Positions 17,041 to 26,709 of a stretch of DNA of 49,266 bases are shown here, in pieces. Source of the DNA: CAZXEJ01 sp964639895 (lineage in GTDB: Bacteria; Desulfobacterota_D; UBA1144; Nemesobacterales; JADFKM01); NCBI GenBank assembly GCA_964639895.1, contig CAZXEJ010000014.1, forward strand, positions 1 to 49,266, given 5' to 3'. How positions within the stretch are numbered: the stretch's first letter is position 1; each line of letters begins with the position of its first letter. Position numbers and translations under genes: made by a program. The notes under the pieces were generated by a model, which did no database searches, had not been told where the DNA came from, and was given only the letters and a program-made list of their open reading frames with translations.

Positions 17041-18381
17041 CTCCTTCTGGCGTAGAGAAGGGCTTCCCTCCTCGTCCCCCCGTAACAGCAACCGCTTTCC
17101 CCTCCCAGAGGCCTACCTCGACCAGCGCACGACGGCTTCGCTGCCTCCCCACGACTTCCAGTCCAGCCGCCGGTGTTCATCCCCCCTCCACCCCACCGCC
17201 CGCCTACACCAATTCACCCCCCTATAACCGGACACCCTCTCGACCGACACCACGGCCTTACGCCCGCACCGGAGGCCCCGTTCCAACGGTCCCTGCCACG
17301 CCCCGCACGTCGCCGAAGCCGTCGAAGGAGCAGCCAAAGAGGGCGGCGCCCGCCGTCCCCCCACCCGGCGGCACGCCGAAGCAGGGGCTTACGCGCCGTC
17401 CCTACCGTGCTCGACCCACAGAAGCGACCGCCCGTGAGCCCTTCCCCTACGGCCGGGCCTACATGAATGGGGTCAGCGGCCTCGCCACCGCGCCCGCTGA
17501 AGCAGCACGTGTTGCCGTGCCGCCGCCTCCTCCGGCGGTCGCCGGCCCCGAGGCGAAAGGGCGTGGTCGCGGAAGACGGGTACGACGATGAGCGCTAAAG
17601 TGAGTAAGCGGGAGAGGGCAGGAATAGGGCACCACATGCTATCCGACCCGGGGGGCGGGAGCGCCACCCTCGTATGCGGCGTCGGGACAAGATGGGGCCC
17701 ACGTGTCCGATCCCTCCACAAGCAGGGGGGCGTTTCGGTGCACCCCTACCGCGCGCCACGAACCGGGGCGGCTCAGGAGACAAGAGAGGTCGAGGGCTGC
17801 GATATGGAGCCCAACGCGGGGGAACCCCTGTCACCACGCCCCACCTGGACGGAGGAACGGGGGGCGTCCCCGCAGTGAGGAGGCGTGGGCGGGGCGCGAT
17901 GAGGCAGGAGAAGGGGTGAATCGGCGTGTCTCGCGGAGGGGTCTTGTCCAAGCCTGTATCGCAGAGCCGCAGCCCTGAGCGCGGAAGGGGCTTGGAGAGC
18001 CGCCTGCAGCCAGCAAGGAGGGCCGATGCGTGGAGATCTCATCGATTGCCTGGCACGAACGTACCTCTACACCCGTATGGCTTGATACCGTCCATTCCAC
18101 TCGGCGCCCATTGCGCCCACACACCTTCCCGGGGCCTGCTGTCATGGGAGTGGGCTCCGCCGCATGTATGTATATTCACTACCGCGGGACGGCCCGTGCA
18201 TTGTGGCACCACAAACCGGGCGGCACCATCGGGGGACTCCGGCTCGCGGCGCTGCTCTCCGCTCCGCCGAACCCGCTCGGGGGGCAGACCTTCACGCGAG
18301 TGTTCCGCCCTCCGTTGCGGGCTCAACCCATGGTCGAGGCCCCTCCGCGGGATATCGTTGCAATCGGTCGTCCCCCTCCCC
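17041..18381. other. Gene-free stretch between the TPR and cytochrome genes
   Basis: About 1.3 kb, GC-rich, with no recognisable protein or RNA gene. A modest hairpin (CCGCCG/CGGCGG, 17520-17538) and scattered G-runs are visible. Small open frames here lack domains, hydrophobic patterns or ribosome sites that I would trust. Confidence 0.45.
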
Positions 18382-18412
18382 TTGTCAATTCGCCCTTTTC
18401 AGATAATATAAA
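18382..18412 (+). promoter_or_regulatory. Candidate promoter for the cytochrome c gene
   Basis: TTGTCA (5 of 6) at 18382-18387, then an AT-rich GATAATATAAA tract. TATAAA at 18407-18412 gives a 19-base spacer; nearer hexamers give shorter spacing, so the exact -10 is uncertain. Confidence 0.45.
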
Positions 18413-18444
18413 AGCTCCTAAATCCCACGTGAGGTACAACGGTG

Positions 18445-18831
18445 ATGGTAAAGAGATTCATGCTAACGCTCGCCGTAGCATCGCTCGCCGCGGTCACTTT
18501 CACCTCCTCTCCCATGGCTGCAACCAAGGGCGATCCAGCCAAGGGAAAGGAGAAGTTTGAGCTCATGTGCGCAAGCTGTCACGGCCCCCAGGGCAAGGGC
18601 GACGGGCCGGCCGGTGCAGCCCTCAACCCCAAGCCCCGCAACCTTACCGACGCCGCCTACATGTCGACGCTCGACGACGAACACATCATAAAGGTGATAA
18701 AGGAAGGCGGCGCTTCTGTGGGCAAATCGCCGCTCATGCCCCCCTTGGGCGGCGCCCTCTCGGACGAAGACGTCCACAACATCGTGGCCTTTATCAGGTC
18801 CGAGCTGTGCAAGTGCCAGTTCAAGAAGTGA
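18445..18831 (+). CDS. Monohaem c-type cytochrome (exported)
   Basis: 128 residues. A signal peptide (about residues 1-26, cleavage near PMAA) sends it to the periplasm. The haem motif is CASCH (42-46), and Met98 in SPLMPPLGG is the likely sixth ligand, as in class I cytochromes of the SoxX/CcoP-like group. Two extra cysteines near the C-terminus (122, 124) are unusual and might form a disulphide or anchor. ATG 18445 is preferred over the adjacent GTG 18442; GAGG lies 10 bases upstream. It likely shuttles electrons, but no partner oxidase or reductase is nearby. Confidence 0.9.
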   Translation: MVKRFMLTLAVASLAAVTFTSSPMAATKGDPAKGKEKFELMCASCHGPQGKGDGPAGAALNPKPRNLTDAAYMSTLDDEHIIKVIKEGGASVGKSPLMPPLGGALSDEDVHNIVAFIRSELCKCQFKK

Positions 18832-18869
18832 GGCAAGGAGCGCGGCACCTGACCGGAACACGCGGACAA

Positions 18870-18909
18870 GGGCCGTCCGAGGCGGAACAACGGCCCCTGC
18901 ATCCCTTTT
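18870..18909 (+). terminator. Possible terminator after the cytochrome c gene
   Basis: GGGCCGT (18870-18876) pairs perfectly with ACGGCCC (18890-18896); a CCCTTTT tract follows about 8 bases later. The T-run is short and distant, so termination is uncertain. Confidence 0.4.
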
Positions 18910-19040
18910 ACGTGCCCTCTCCCGTTCGATGGGCCGAGGAAATTTAGGGGCGACTGTTCAGGTTGCATCCCCACGTTTCATGAGGATGGTTGAAACATCC
19001 TCCAGGCCGTGGAGCAGCCGTCAGCGGGAAGCGGTCCCTT

Positions 19041-19069
19041 TTATGGAAACGCCTCAGTTGTGCTATAAT
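19041..19069 (+). promoter_or_regulatory. Candidate promoter for the receiver-domain gene
   Basis: A perfect -10 TATAAT at 19064-19069, but the hexamer 17 bases upstream (TTATGG) is a poor -35. It lies 60 bases before the start codon. Confidence 0.4.
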
Positions 19070-19129
19070 TTCAATGGAATCCGCATCCTTCCGGTTCCGC
19101 ATCCACTCCAGGTACGGACATCGCCAGCG

Positions 19130-19489
19130 ATGAAGAAAGTGTTCATAATCGAAGACGACCTCAATCTGCTCAACCTCTACCGCAGGGTGCTTTCGTCCAA
19201 CGGCTACGAGGTGGACACCGCCCAGGAAGGCGCCATCGGGATCGAGAAGGCCAAGGAGTTCGAACCCGATATCATCTTCCTCGACTACATACTGCCCGAC
19301 ATGAACGGCTCGAAGGTGCTGGCCACGTTAAGACAGATCCCGAAGTTCAAGAGCACGCCGATAATCATGCTGACGGGTTCGACCGACAAAATGAGGGATA
19401 CCTTCCAGCAGGGAGCTACGGCCTACCTACACAAGGGTGCTTACACCACGAAGAAGATCCTCGACTGCGTAAAGATGTATGCCGGCTGA
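19130..19489 (+). CDS. Single-domain response regulator
   Basis: 119 residues, only a receiver (CheY-like) domain with no output domain. The acidic pocket is Glu8-Asp9-Asp10, the phosphorylated residue Asp52 (FLDYILPDMNG), the switch Thr82 (IMLTGS) and Lys102 (AYLHKG). The frame is open farther upstream, but ATG 19130 begins exactly at the domain's first strand. No histidine kinase is adjacent, so this is an orphan regulator that likely acts by protein contact. Confidence 0.92.
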   Translation: MKKVFIIEDDLNLLNLYRRVLSSNGYEVDTAQEGAIGIEKAKEFEPDIIFLDYILPDMNGSKVLATLRQIPKFKSTPIIMLTGSTDKMRDTFQQGATAYLHKGAYTTKKILDCVKMYAG

Positions 19490-19976
19490 CGCCCCCTAAC
19501 CCCAGGACGGGACGGCGGACCCTCTACTCAAGGGGCCCGAGTGTGGCACCACCTTCCCGACGAGGCCGCCGTGGGTCCACACCATGCTCCCCACGGAAGC
19601 ACCTTTATGGCCGAGCAATGTGCCCCCCACCCGCTCGCGCGTCTCGGAATACGGCCCGCCACGACCCCTGAGCGATCGGTTCCCTTCTCCCCTACACCCG
19701 GAGCCGGCACGGCAATCATGAGGGCGGACCACACAAGGCGCTCCCTTTCGTTCGCGTCGCATCCGTTACAAGGTTAAACCGCCCGCATATGCGTGCGGCC
19801 CACCCTAACACTCAAGCAGGCGCCCGCGACTGAGGGATGCCGGGGGCGCCCCCATCGGACGGTTCCTGTGGAAAGAACGCTGGAATGAACACCCCTTACC
19901 CCCGAAGAGGAAAACTTGTAAGACTCCGGAACGCCGCATCCCCCACCGCTCACAACGCAGCTGGGGGAAGTCCCCG
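19490..19976. other. Gene-free stretch after the receiver-domain gene
   Basis: About 490 bases between convergent genes; I see no gene, repeat or terminator in it. Confidence 0.4.
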
Positions 19977-21161
19977 CTAGATGACGGGAGATCCGCCCGG
20001 CCCGGGGGACGCAGTGGGGCTGGCGCTGGGTTCAGGGCTCTCGCTGGGTTCCGGACTCTCCGAGGGCTCAGGGCTCTCGCTGGGCTCCGGAGATACCTCG
20101 GGGCTTTCCGAGGGCTCAGGGCTCTCGCTGGGCTCCGGAGATATCTCAGGACTTTCCGACGGCTCAGGGCTCTCGCTGGGTTCCGGAGTGGCCTCGGGGC
20201 TTCCGCTCGGCTCGGGCGAAGAGGAAGGTTGGGGATTTACGACCAGATCCAGCGCAACACAACCCGTGGTACTTATTACGGCGGAATCACTCTCTTTCGT
20301 GGCACCGTCGGTCCCCTCGATAACACACTGAGGGGAAGTGAAGAGCACCTGAGCGGAGTCCTCCGCCTTCGCACCGAACCCGCCGTGCGAGGTGACCTCC
20401 ACCGATCCGCCGCCGGCAACGGTGACCGAGGAGTTGCCGCTCGCCTTGACGGCATCTTCGGATGCGTCGCATGTTATCGTCTGCGCATTCAACGTCACCG
20501 ACGAGTTGTCCTCGGCCTTTATGCACTCCTCACAGTTGGTCAAGACGAGGCTCACAGGGGAAAGGTTGACGGAGCAGTTGTTCTCGGCCTTGATGCAGGT
20601 CTCGCCACCGCCATCAATGACCAGTTCGTTCAGAGATGGATCGTCAAGGCTGAAAACCCCCGATTCACACTTTATGGGGCCCTGGACGTTGTTCTGCTCG
20701 ATGATCTCGACCTCGGTCTGCGTGCCACCGGACGACGACGGCTGCAAGGCAAGACGCAACGATATCTCGCCGCCGGCGGGTGCGAACAATGAATACGAGG
20801 TGCTGAAGTCGGGCGTCGTGAAGACCAGCGTAACCATACCGGCCGGCACTATAAGGGTGAACCGTCCCTGCTGGTCGGTGATCGCGGTAGCAACCACCTG
20901 GTCGTCCATGAGGGCCGACACGTTGATGCCGTCGAGACCCACCCCTTGGGCCCGGGCCTTGGTGGCCACGACAAGGTAGCGCCGAAGAGCGGCGAAGAAC
21001 GACGTGTGTGAAGGGGCGGTGTAGTTTACAATAACGTCCTCGACCTTGCCGTTGATGGTGGCTATCCCTGACTGGGAAGTATCGCCCCCACCACCGCAAG
21101 CTCCTAGAAGCAACAGTATGACGAGAAAAAGTATGGCCTTGTAACGAAGTGCTTTTTCCAT
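19977..21161 (-). CDS. Lipoprotein with regulatory-like, solenoid and Pro-Ser-Glu repeat domains
   Basis: 394 residues from ATG 21161 (AGAGG 9 bases upstream). A signal peptide ends in a lipobox LGAC, so Cys22 would carry lipid. Residues 34-130 resemble a carboxypeptidase-regulatory-like beta sandwich (GINVSALMDDQVVATAITDQQGRF). Residues 186-295 hold five imperfect copies of about 24 residues built round KAE-(N/D)-N-SSV (IKAENNCSV, IKAEDNSSV, VKASGNSSV, AKAEDSAQV, TKESDSAV), suggesting a beta-helix. Residues 310-394 are a Pro/Ser/Glu linker of 12- and 16-residue repeats. No sorting signal ends it. It is probably surface or periplasmic; the function is unknown and no named family is recognised for the solenoid. 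Confidence 0.75.
   Translation of the reverse strand: MEKALRYKAILFLVILLLLGACGGGGDTSQSGIATINGKVEDVIVNYTAPSHTSFFAALRRYLVVATKARAQGVGLDGINVSALMDDQVVATAITDQQGRFTLIVPAGMVTLVFTTPDFSTSYSLFAPAGGEISLRLALQPSSSGGTQTEVEIIEQNNVQGPIKCESGVFSLDDPSLNELVIDGGGETCIKAENNCSVNLSPVSLVLTNCEECIKAEDNSSVTLNAQTITCDASEDAVKASGNSSVTVAGGGSVEVTSHGGFGAKAEDSAQVLFTSPQCVIEGTDGATKESDSAVISTTGCVALDLVVNPQPSSSPEPSGSPEATPEPSESPEPSESPEISPEPSESPEPSESPEVSPEPSESPEPSESPEPSESPEPSASPTASPGPGGSPVI
20032..20211. repeat. 48-bp tandem repeats encoding the Pro-Ser-Glu tail
   Basis: Units begin at 20032 (36 bp), 20068, 20116 and 20164 (48 bp each), every one opening with TCAGGGCTCTCGCTGGG. Each 48-bp unit encodes 16 residues on the minus strand. In-frame unit lengths mean copy-number change would lengthen or shorten the linker without a frameshift. 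Confidence 0.85.
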
Positions 21162-21766
21162 GGGTGCACGCCTCTGGATAAAGGATTCTATCAACATTCA
21201 GCAACCACGACAACCCCGCCGGCCCAAGAAAAGCCGTGCGGAGGAATGTGCCGCCATACACGTATACACCTTTGCCTCATAGCGCAACAACCATGCCAGC
21301 TGGGGAGAAAGCCGCAAGGAGGCGTTTTCGTTGAAAATGTCACGGAGACAGGTATACCGACGGGACGCGCATGTGCAAATTCACCCACAGCAACTGTGCA
21401 AAAGTACCCAATTCAAGGCCCTCCCCCTCCGCACGGAGTGGTTAATCCCGCACCCACCGTTGCATACCGGACGCCATCGCGGGGACGACACAACTCCCAC
21501 CGGTATTTAGCCGGCCCAGACGCCTGAGCCGCCCGTGCCGGCCTGGTCACAGGGGGATCTCAACTTGGGTGAGGGATCGCCCGAGGCAAGAGCAAACGGG
21601 CCGCCCCGGTCCGATACACCTACAACCTGACCTCACCAAAGCTCGGGAGGCACACGAAGGGGGATCGATTCCGACAATAGCCACTTCCACATACGAGAAA
21701 ATATGTTATATTACCACCTTGAGCCGCCCCGCGGCTTGACGCCTCAGACATGAACCCCATCTGGCC
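21162..21766. other. Gene-free stretch upstream of tRNA-Arg
   Basis: No gene recognised. An AT-rich patch near 21690-21715 (ATATGTTATATTA) is the likely tRNA promoter region; the -10 could be TATATT, with no clear -35. Confidence 0.4.
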
Positions 21767-21843
21767 GTCCCCGTAGCTCAGCAGGATAGAGCACAGGATT
21801 CCTAATCCTGAGGTCACTGGTTCGAATCCAGTCGGGGACGCCA
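21767..21843 (+). tRNA. tRNA-Arg (anticodon CCU)
   Basis: A full cloverleaf: acceptor GTCCCCG/CGGGGAC, D-stem GCTC/GAGC, anticodon stem CAGGA/TCCTG with loop TTCCTAA, T-loop TTCGAAT, discriminator G and an encoded CCA. Anticodon CCU reads AGG, a codon used often in this window. Confidence 0.96.
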
Positions 21844-22416
21844 TACTCTACCGAGGACTCAACCACACAGCTTGCTTAAACCGGCGCACCAAAAAAGAAG
21901 AAGAGCCGGAGAAGGGAGTCAGGCGCTGCCGGGCCGCTCGCAGATCTGACCACATGGGCTCCTCCCCTCGCGTAAACCAGCCCCTTTAGGAAAGCACATC
22001 AACGAAGGGTATCTCCAAAAAACGGTCTCTCGCAACGAAAGAGAACCACACACCTGAGCCTCGGATGGACGGTAGAAGCTGTAAAGACACACCTGGTAGG
22101 ACCCCTATCGTACGGAGAGACAGACTGCAGAGAGTCGGAGACAACAACGCCGATGGTATCGCACTTGCCGGGCGGGAGTGAATCCAAAGCGCCCCACTTC
22201 GCTCTACGCCCGTCAAACAGGCCCCCCACCGCACCAGCCCTTAAGGGCTCGATCCGGGCAAACGGCCAAAGCATCCTACCACCCAGAGAGACACCGAACG
22301 GTGGACCATTGCCCAGTCGGTTACACGGAAAGGCCGCTCCTGCACTCAGGCGCCACCGCCCCTCTCGTCACCCCGGTTGCGGCGCACCGCCGCACTCGGC
22401 GTTCCGGGCTCGGACC
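21844..22416. other. Gene-free stretch after tRNA-Arg
   Basis: No gene recognised. A CCGGC/GCCGG pair flanks an A-rich loop at about 21880-21912, too loose to call a terminator. Confidence 0.4.
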
Positions 22417-22842
22417 TCAGTGCATGCGCTTTAGGGTGAGTGAGAACCTCTCGAGATTGCTCTCGTTCTCGAAGTAGTAAGCCGTGCCGTCGGCAGTCAC
22501 CCCGATGACGGCCAGCGCCTTGTCCACCTTCTTGCCCGAGACGGGATCGATGGCGTAGCGTGTCGCGGGGTCGTTCTTGAGCCTCGCCTTACACATGGGA
22601 CAGCAACCGTAGTACGTCTTACCGTCTACTTCGACCGGTATCTGGTCACGCTCGAGGTACTGGTCGTTTATCATGCATACCTTCTTGGCGTCCACCTTGC
22701 GTAGGAGGGCGGCGGACCCCTTCACGGCGCCCCCCTTGTACGAGGCGGCATAGACGGGGACGGGACCAGGGTGGACGTAGAACGCCACGCCAGCCAGGGC
22801 GGCCATCGCCAGGATGGCGGCGTAGGATATAGGGTTGCTCAT
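22417..22842 (-). CDS. Membrane-anchored or exported TRASH/YHS-like metal-binding protein
   Basis: 141 residues from ATG 22842, which has GGAGG 5 bases upstream. An N-terminal hydrophobic stretch (residues 5-23) is a signal or anchor. The conserved part has Cys56 (KVCMIND), the pair Cys80-Cys81 and Cys84 (YYGCCPMCKARL), then DPVSGKKVDKA and YYFENESNLERF. This layout matches the TRASH/YHS-type domains that bind copper or other metals in periplasmic carriers, including proteins often found beside metal resistance or NosL-like genes. The metal is not known. The upstream small exported gene is in the same orientation, 300 bases away. Confidence 0.7.
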   Translation of the reverse strand: MSNPISYAAILAMAALAGVAFYVHPGPVPVYAASYKGGAVKGSAALLRKVDAKKVCMINDQYLERDQIPVEVDGKTYYGCCPMCKARLKNDPATRYAIDPVSGKKVDKALAVIGVTADGTAYYFENESNLERFSLTLKRMH

Positions 22843-23143
22843 AGGAACCTCCGGCCTATATACACAGATTACGGACACGGGGACAACTATCAGACCGCCG
22901 TGCAAAAGGGCGGACGTTGCTCGTCTCCGCCTATAAATCTACATCGAAAACCGACCCCCTTCCACCGAGCGGGTGCTGAGCCGAGGCGAAGCCATGGAGA
23001 ACGCAAAAATCACCACTCCCGCCCTTCCTCAGGGCTACCACCGGCAGTGCTGTCCAATATTCACTCCGCCGCGCCGAGCGCCATAGCGGCCACATCGGCC
23101 GCGAGAGCGGTGCGGAGCGCCCACCCCTTAGGCGCCGCCGTGC
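22843..23143. other. Spacer between two small exported-protein genes
   Basis: About 300 bases with no gene recognised; it may hold the promoter for the TRASH-like gene. Confidence 0.35.
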
Positions 23144-23473
23144 TCACTCCGCCATCGCCTGGGCATCCGTCCACAACTCCAAACCGCTGTCTCTGAGCCG
23201 CACGCGAACAAGCCCCTTGCCGGAATCCGTATTCACGACCTCGGCTGCGGCACCTTTTTCGAGGACCAAACAAGAACCCTCGACGAACAGCTCCATGAAG
23301 GCTTCGTCATCTCTTTCGCGCGAGGGCATGTGTTGCAGCGCCTCTTCGTAGAGGGGTCGGGTACGGCACCCGAAGAACCCCTCGCCCAGATGGACGACGC
23401 CCGCCCCTACGGCTGTAGAGACGACGGATCCCACAAACACCAAGGCCGCTACTGCTGTTGCAACTCTACTCAT
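23144..23473 (-). CDS. Small exported protein of unknown function
   Basis: 109 residues. A signal peptide (about 1-24) ends near VGAGVV. The mature part is about 85 residues and reads like a small SH3-like beta barrel: FGCRTRPLYEEAL, then an acidic DDEAFMELF, then GSCLVLEKGAAAEVVNTDSGKGLVRVRLRDSGLELWTD. The GLVRVRL...LWT ending is typical of bacterial SH3-like modules. Two cysteines (in FGC and SCL) could pair in the periplasm. I do not recognise a characterised family. The start has GGGAG upstream at a slightly long distance. Confidence 0.65.
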   Translation of the reverse strand: MSRVATAVAALVFVGSVVSTAVGAGVVHLGEGFFGCRTRPLYEEALQHMPSRERDDEAFMELFVEGSCLVLEKGAAAEVVNTDSGKGLVRVRLRDSGLELWTDAQAMAE

Positions 23474-25580
23474 GTCGATCTCACTCCCTCACGGTTCTCA
23501 GGCCTCGATACGGGGCCCGCATATACATACACATGAATAATACACTTTCACCTGCCCTCCTCCCCGAGGGCCGATAACCGCCTATTGTTTCGACTGCCCC
23601 GACCCGCCAGGGGTTACAAAATAGAACGCCGGAAAGGAACAACCCCAGCCCAGGGGCCGGAATGAGACGTATGAAACTAGGGGGGGCGGGTCTGCGGCGG
23701 CGTCCTTGCGGCCGGTTGCGAGGTGTAAGAGTGATCCCACTGCTACATCTTCCGACATCATACCCTCGGCCGTAAGCCTGCAGCGGCCCTACTTCCTCTC
23801 ATTACTCAGCAACTTGACCAACGGAGCTCCGCAACCCGAGTGATCAACCGAGACCCCCTACGTGATGGGAGTACCCAGGGACGGCGTTGCGGAATATGTG
23901 GATCATGGCGTCGCCCCCCGACCACATATGAAGCCATCCCCCCCAAGGGCAGACTAAAGAGTATCGCCGTCCCGTACCTTGGGGGGAATCCATCAGCCCA
24001 ACGTGACGTCGGGCAATCCGCCTACCCTTAACGGCATACGCGTGCTAGAAGGTCGGTCCCTCAGAGGCCATGTTGCTGTGTCCGGCGCGTCCCTGGGTAG
24101 GGGATCATTCCACGCGTGCCCTCTACTCCCAAGCCCGGCCCGCCCCGCTCACATGAGAAGGGAATATGTACTCCGCGCCTGTAAACCAACCCTCACCCGC
24201 CCTCTGCATCCTCACAAGGAGGACAACTGCTACTAAATTGCTTCTCTCCCCACCTCTCAGCCAGGGGTTTCTCAGAGATCCCCTTTCCGGGACTCTCCCC
24301 GATCACAACGTCCAGCTTGCCTGCCGTGGATAGTTTCCCGGCGGGAGAGCAGGTGCGCATCCCGCATCCAGCAGCCGGGAAGGGCGGCAGATGCCGGACC
24401 CTCTACGTCCACAGCGCTCAACCCCTCGCGCCGCGAAAGTCCCCCAACCACTCCGGCCGCCACCGGGCGATACCTTTGGGATCAGATCCCACGAGCGTGA
24501 AAGGCAACTTGCCGCAACATCTCGAGCACATCAACCTAGACCTGCCCCGGCAAGGGAAGAGACCACGTAGCGGGGTGCGAGCTCGAGTTCTTCCCACCGT
24601 TACACTCATGCCTCAGGGAAGTTTCGAGGCGCGCGTTCTCGATCCTTTCATTCGTCGTAGATCCGTCCCTCGCGGGAAGAGAAGAAGGGAACAGCCACCG
24701 GTTGTTGGAGCCGCAGGATACAGCCCGCGGGGGGCATGAGAGCCGACCTCTGCAGCTCGGGCCGGCCGCGCATTCCCGCAAAGAACCTCCCGGCGAGCCG
24801 GTATGGAATCGGTGCGCAAGAAGGGGCCGAATGGGGTTCTCAGCATCCACGGCGCCCTCCGAGAGCCACGGTGCCGGAGCAACCCCGCGTCCCCCACACC
24901 ACTACGACGAAGACAAGCGGCACCCTCTACCCGCCCTTTCCACGAGCCGTTTCACCGGGACGAGGCAAGCCGACCGTACCGCAATATGAAGGCAAGATAC
25001 GTGTGCCCTTACAAGCATCGTCCCTCCACAGGCTGCGGCCCGGGAAGAGGAAGGAAGACACGACCCCGGAGGTGCGTTCTTCAGCAACCCTTACACCCCG
25101 GAGGAGAGCGCTCAAGGGAGGGGCACGTTCCGCACACCAGGCTCCGGCGGTACAGCAGCGGACGTCGTCCCCCCCGCCCTTAAGGTCGGCATGTAGGGAA
25201 GATGGGTCCCGCTCCTGCCTCCTGGCCTCGAAGGAACACCGTTGCCCATATCAAGTAGTCCGCCCCGGCGGGCATGGGTGCCCCACATTCCCAGAGCCCT
25301 ATGAGAAGTGTACATCGCACACCGACGCCGATACCGGACCGTGCGACTATGGGGTGCGTGCGTCCATTTCACCGCCGAGGTCCATCCAATCCCCTGTTCC
25401 GCCGACGTGCTCGACGAACGGCGTCCTCGCCGAGTGGCTCCTACTCCGGTTTGGGGAGCCGGTGGCTCCACGCCTACGGGCGGTTGCTACACGCTCTGCT
25501 GGCCGGCTCCAGACGACTCTCCTTGACTCCAGGCACCGCAGCGAATAGAATGGAGTTGTCTAAGGGAGTGGTGGCAACCC
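23474..25580. other. 2.1-kb stretch without a recognisable gene
   Basis: The longest gap in the window. Several open frames exist on both strands but none shows a domain, amphipathic pattern, good ribosome site or the codon habits of the neighbours. I looked for the conserved blocks of RNase P RNA, tmRNA, SRP RNA and common riboswitches by eye and did not find them. It may be decayed sequence or contain unknown RNAs. Confidence 0.45.
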
Positions 25581-25922
25581 ATGGAGACAAAACGACTGTC
25601 GAAGCGTATTCCGTTCAGGCAGAAGGTGAAGTTCGGCTTCCCTGAGCCACGCTACGTGGGCTACACCTCGGATCTCTCGCGCAACGGCCTCAGGCTCAGC
25701 AGTAACCACGCCATGCTGCCCGGCTCGAAGGTGGCGATGAAGCTCTACCTGGGAGAGCGGAGTCTCAACCTGGAAGGGGACGTGGTGTGGGTGGCACCCG
25801 CCAAGGGCGAGCTCTCATCCACGATGGGTGTGAAACTCTCAAGTCGTCTAAACGACATATCCCTCGTCTACACCCAGCGGCTGAACGAATACAGGGACGG
25901 TCCCAGCATGCGCAACCACTGA
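25581..25922 (+). CDS. PilZ domain protein (cyclic di-GMP receptor type)
   Basis: 113 residues, one PilZ domain. The N-terminal basic motif is KRLSKRIPFRQKVKF, with the RxxxR-type arginines, and the second motif is SDLSRNGLRLSS, matching (D/N)xSxxG. Both cyclic di-GMP-binding elements are thus present. ATG 25581 follows GGGAG. Such lone PilZ proteins adjust motility, secretion or polysaccharide export by protein contact. No cyclase, phosphodiesterase or motility gene is nearby, so the target is unknown. Confidence 0.85.
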   Translation: METKRLSKRIPFRQKVKFGFPEPRYVGYTSDLSRNGLRLSSNHAMLPGSKVAMKLYLGERSLNLEGDVVWVAPAKGELSSTMGVKLSSRLNDISLVYTQRLNEYRDGPSMRNH

Positions 25923-26709
25923 CGGCATCGTCCCCTCGGCCTAACACCGCACGGGCGGTGAAGCCTCACCGTAGGTGAAGGTACAGCCGTTGGGGCAGAA
26001 CAGCGGTGCCGAATCAAGGGGCTGAATCCACCTTGACTCCGCTACCTACCACCAAAACCGTTTGCCGCCCTGTCGTCACTCCTCGCTCTACAACATGGAT
26101 TGGCCGCACCCTCCCCGAGAAGGCTCCCCGCAGACGACCCCCAAGCGCACGGATCAACCCCGCCTGGGGATCCCTCCCTGCCCATGATCATCCCCCATAA
26201 ACCCCGGCGGACACATGACCCTACCCCCTACTTCGGAACCACTCGACCGCGGCCCAGAAAGCACACACGCGACGGGCGGCACACGGACTGCGAGACCGGA
26301 AGCGGCGGCCCCGATCCCCTCCCCTCATCCGGCCCGGCCCGCCTGGGACCGGTGGTCAGGCCCCTCGAATTTCTACGTACGAGCTGCACGCCCTCACACG
26401 GAGAGTACCGTGCGGGGCACCAGCTCCCACACCCACGGCTACGCGAGGGCAGCCTCCGTTGCTCAACCCCGCACCGGGGGTGGCTTGGACCGTCATCCAA
26501 GGGACGCGGGGATGCACCCTGGGAGGGGGAGCGCACGGTGACCCCCGCCATCAGCCGTCCTTCCTTCCCCTCGAGGAGCTTTCCGCTTTAAAACGGCCTC
26601 CGTCTGATTTATAGTTAGTTATTGGAGCCGCAATCACCGAACACGATCCACATCCGGCGGCTCGCCGTCGCCTTTCGCAATCGCGCTACATACAGCCGGG
26701 GGAAACGTG
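25923..26709. other. Gene-free stretch with a hairpin after the PilZ gene
   Basis: No gene recognised. CACCGC-ACGG-GCGGTG (25945-25960) forms a 6-bp hairpin 22 bases after the PilZ stop and could end its transcript, although no T-run follows. The AT-rich patch at 26588-26625 is the probable promoter region of the aldehyde dehydrogenase gene. Confidence 0.4.

Noticed and set aside
20032..20211. Tandem repeats considered as a CRISPR array
   Set aside because: The units are contiguous without unique spacers and encode the repeat tail of the lipoprotein in frame.
24736..25548. A 270-codon open frame in the 2.1-kb gap
   Set aside because: It has no domain, no ribosome site, and a Pro/Arg/Ser-rich composition typical of chance frames in GC-rich DNA.
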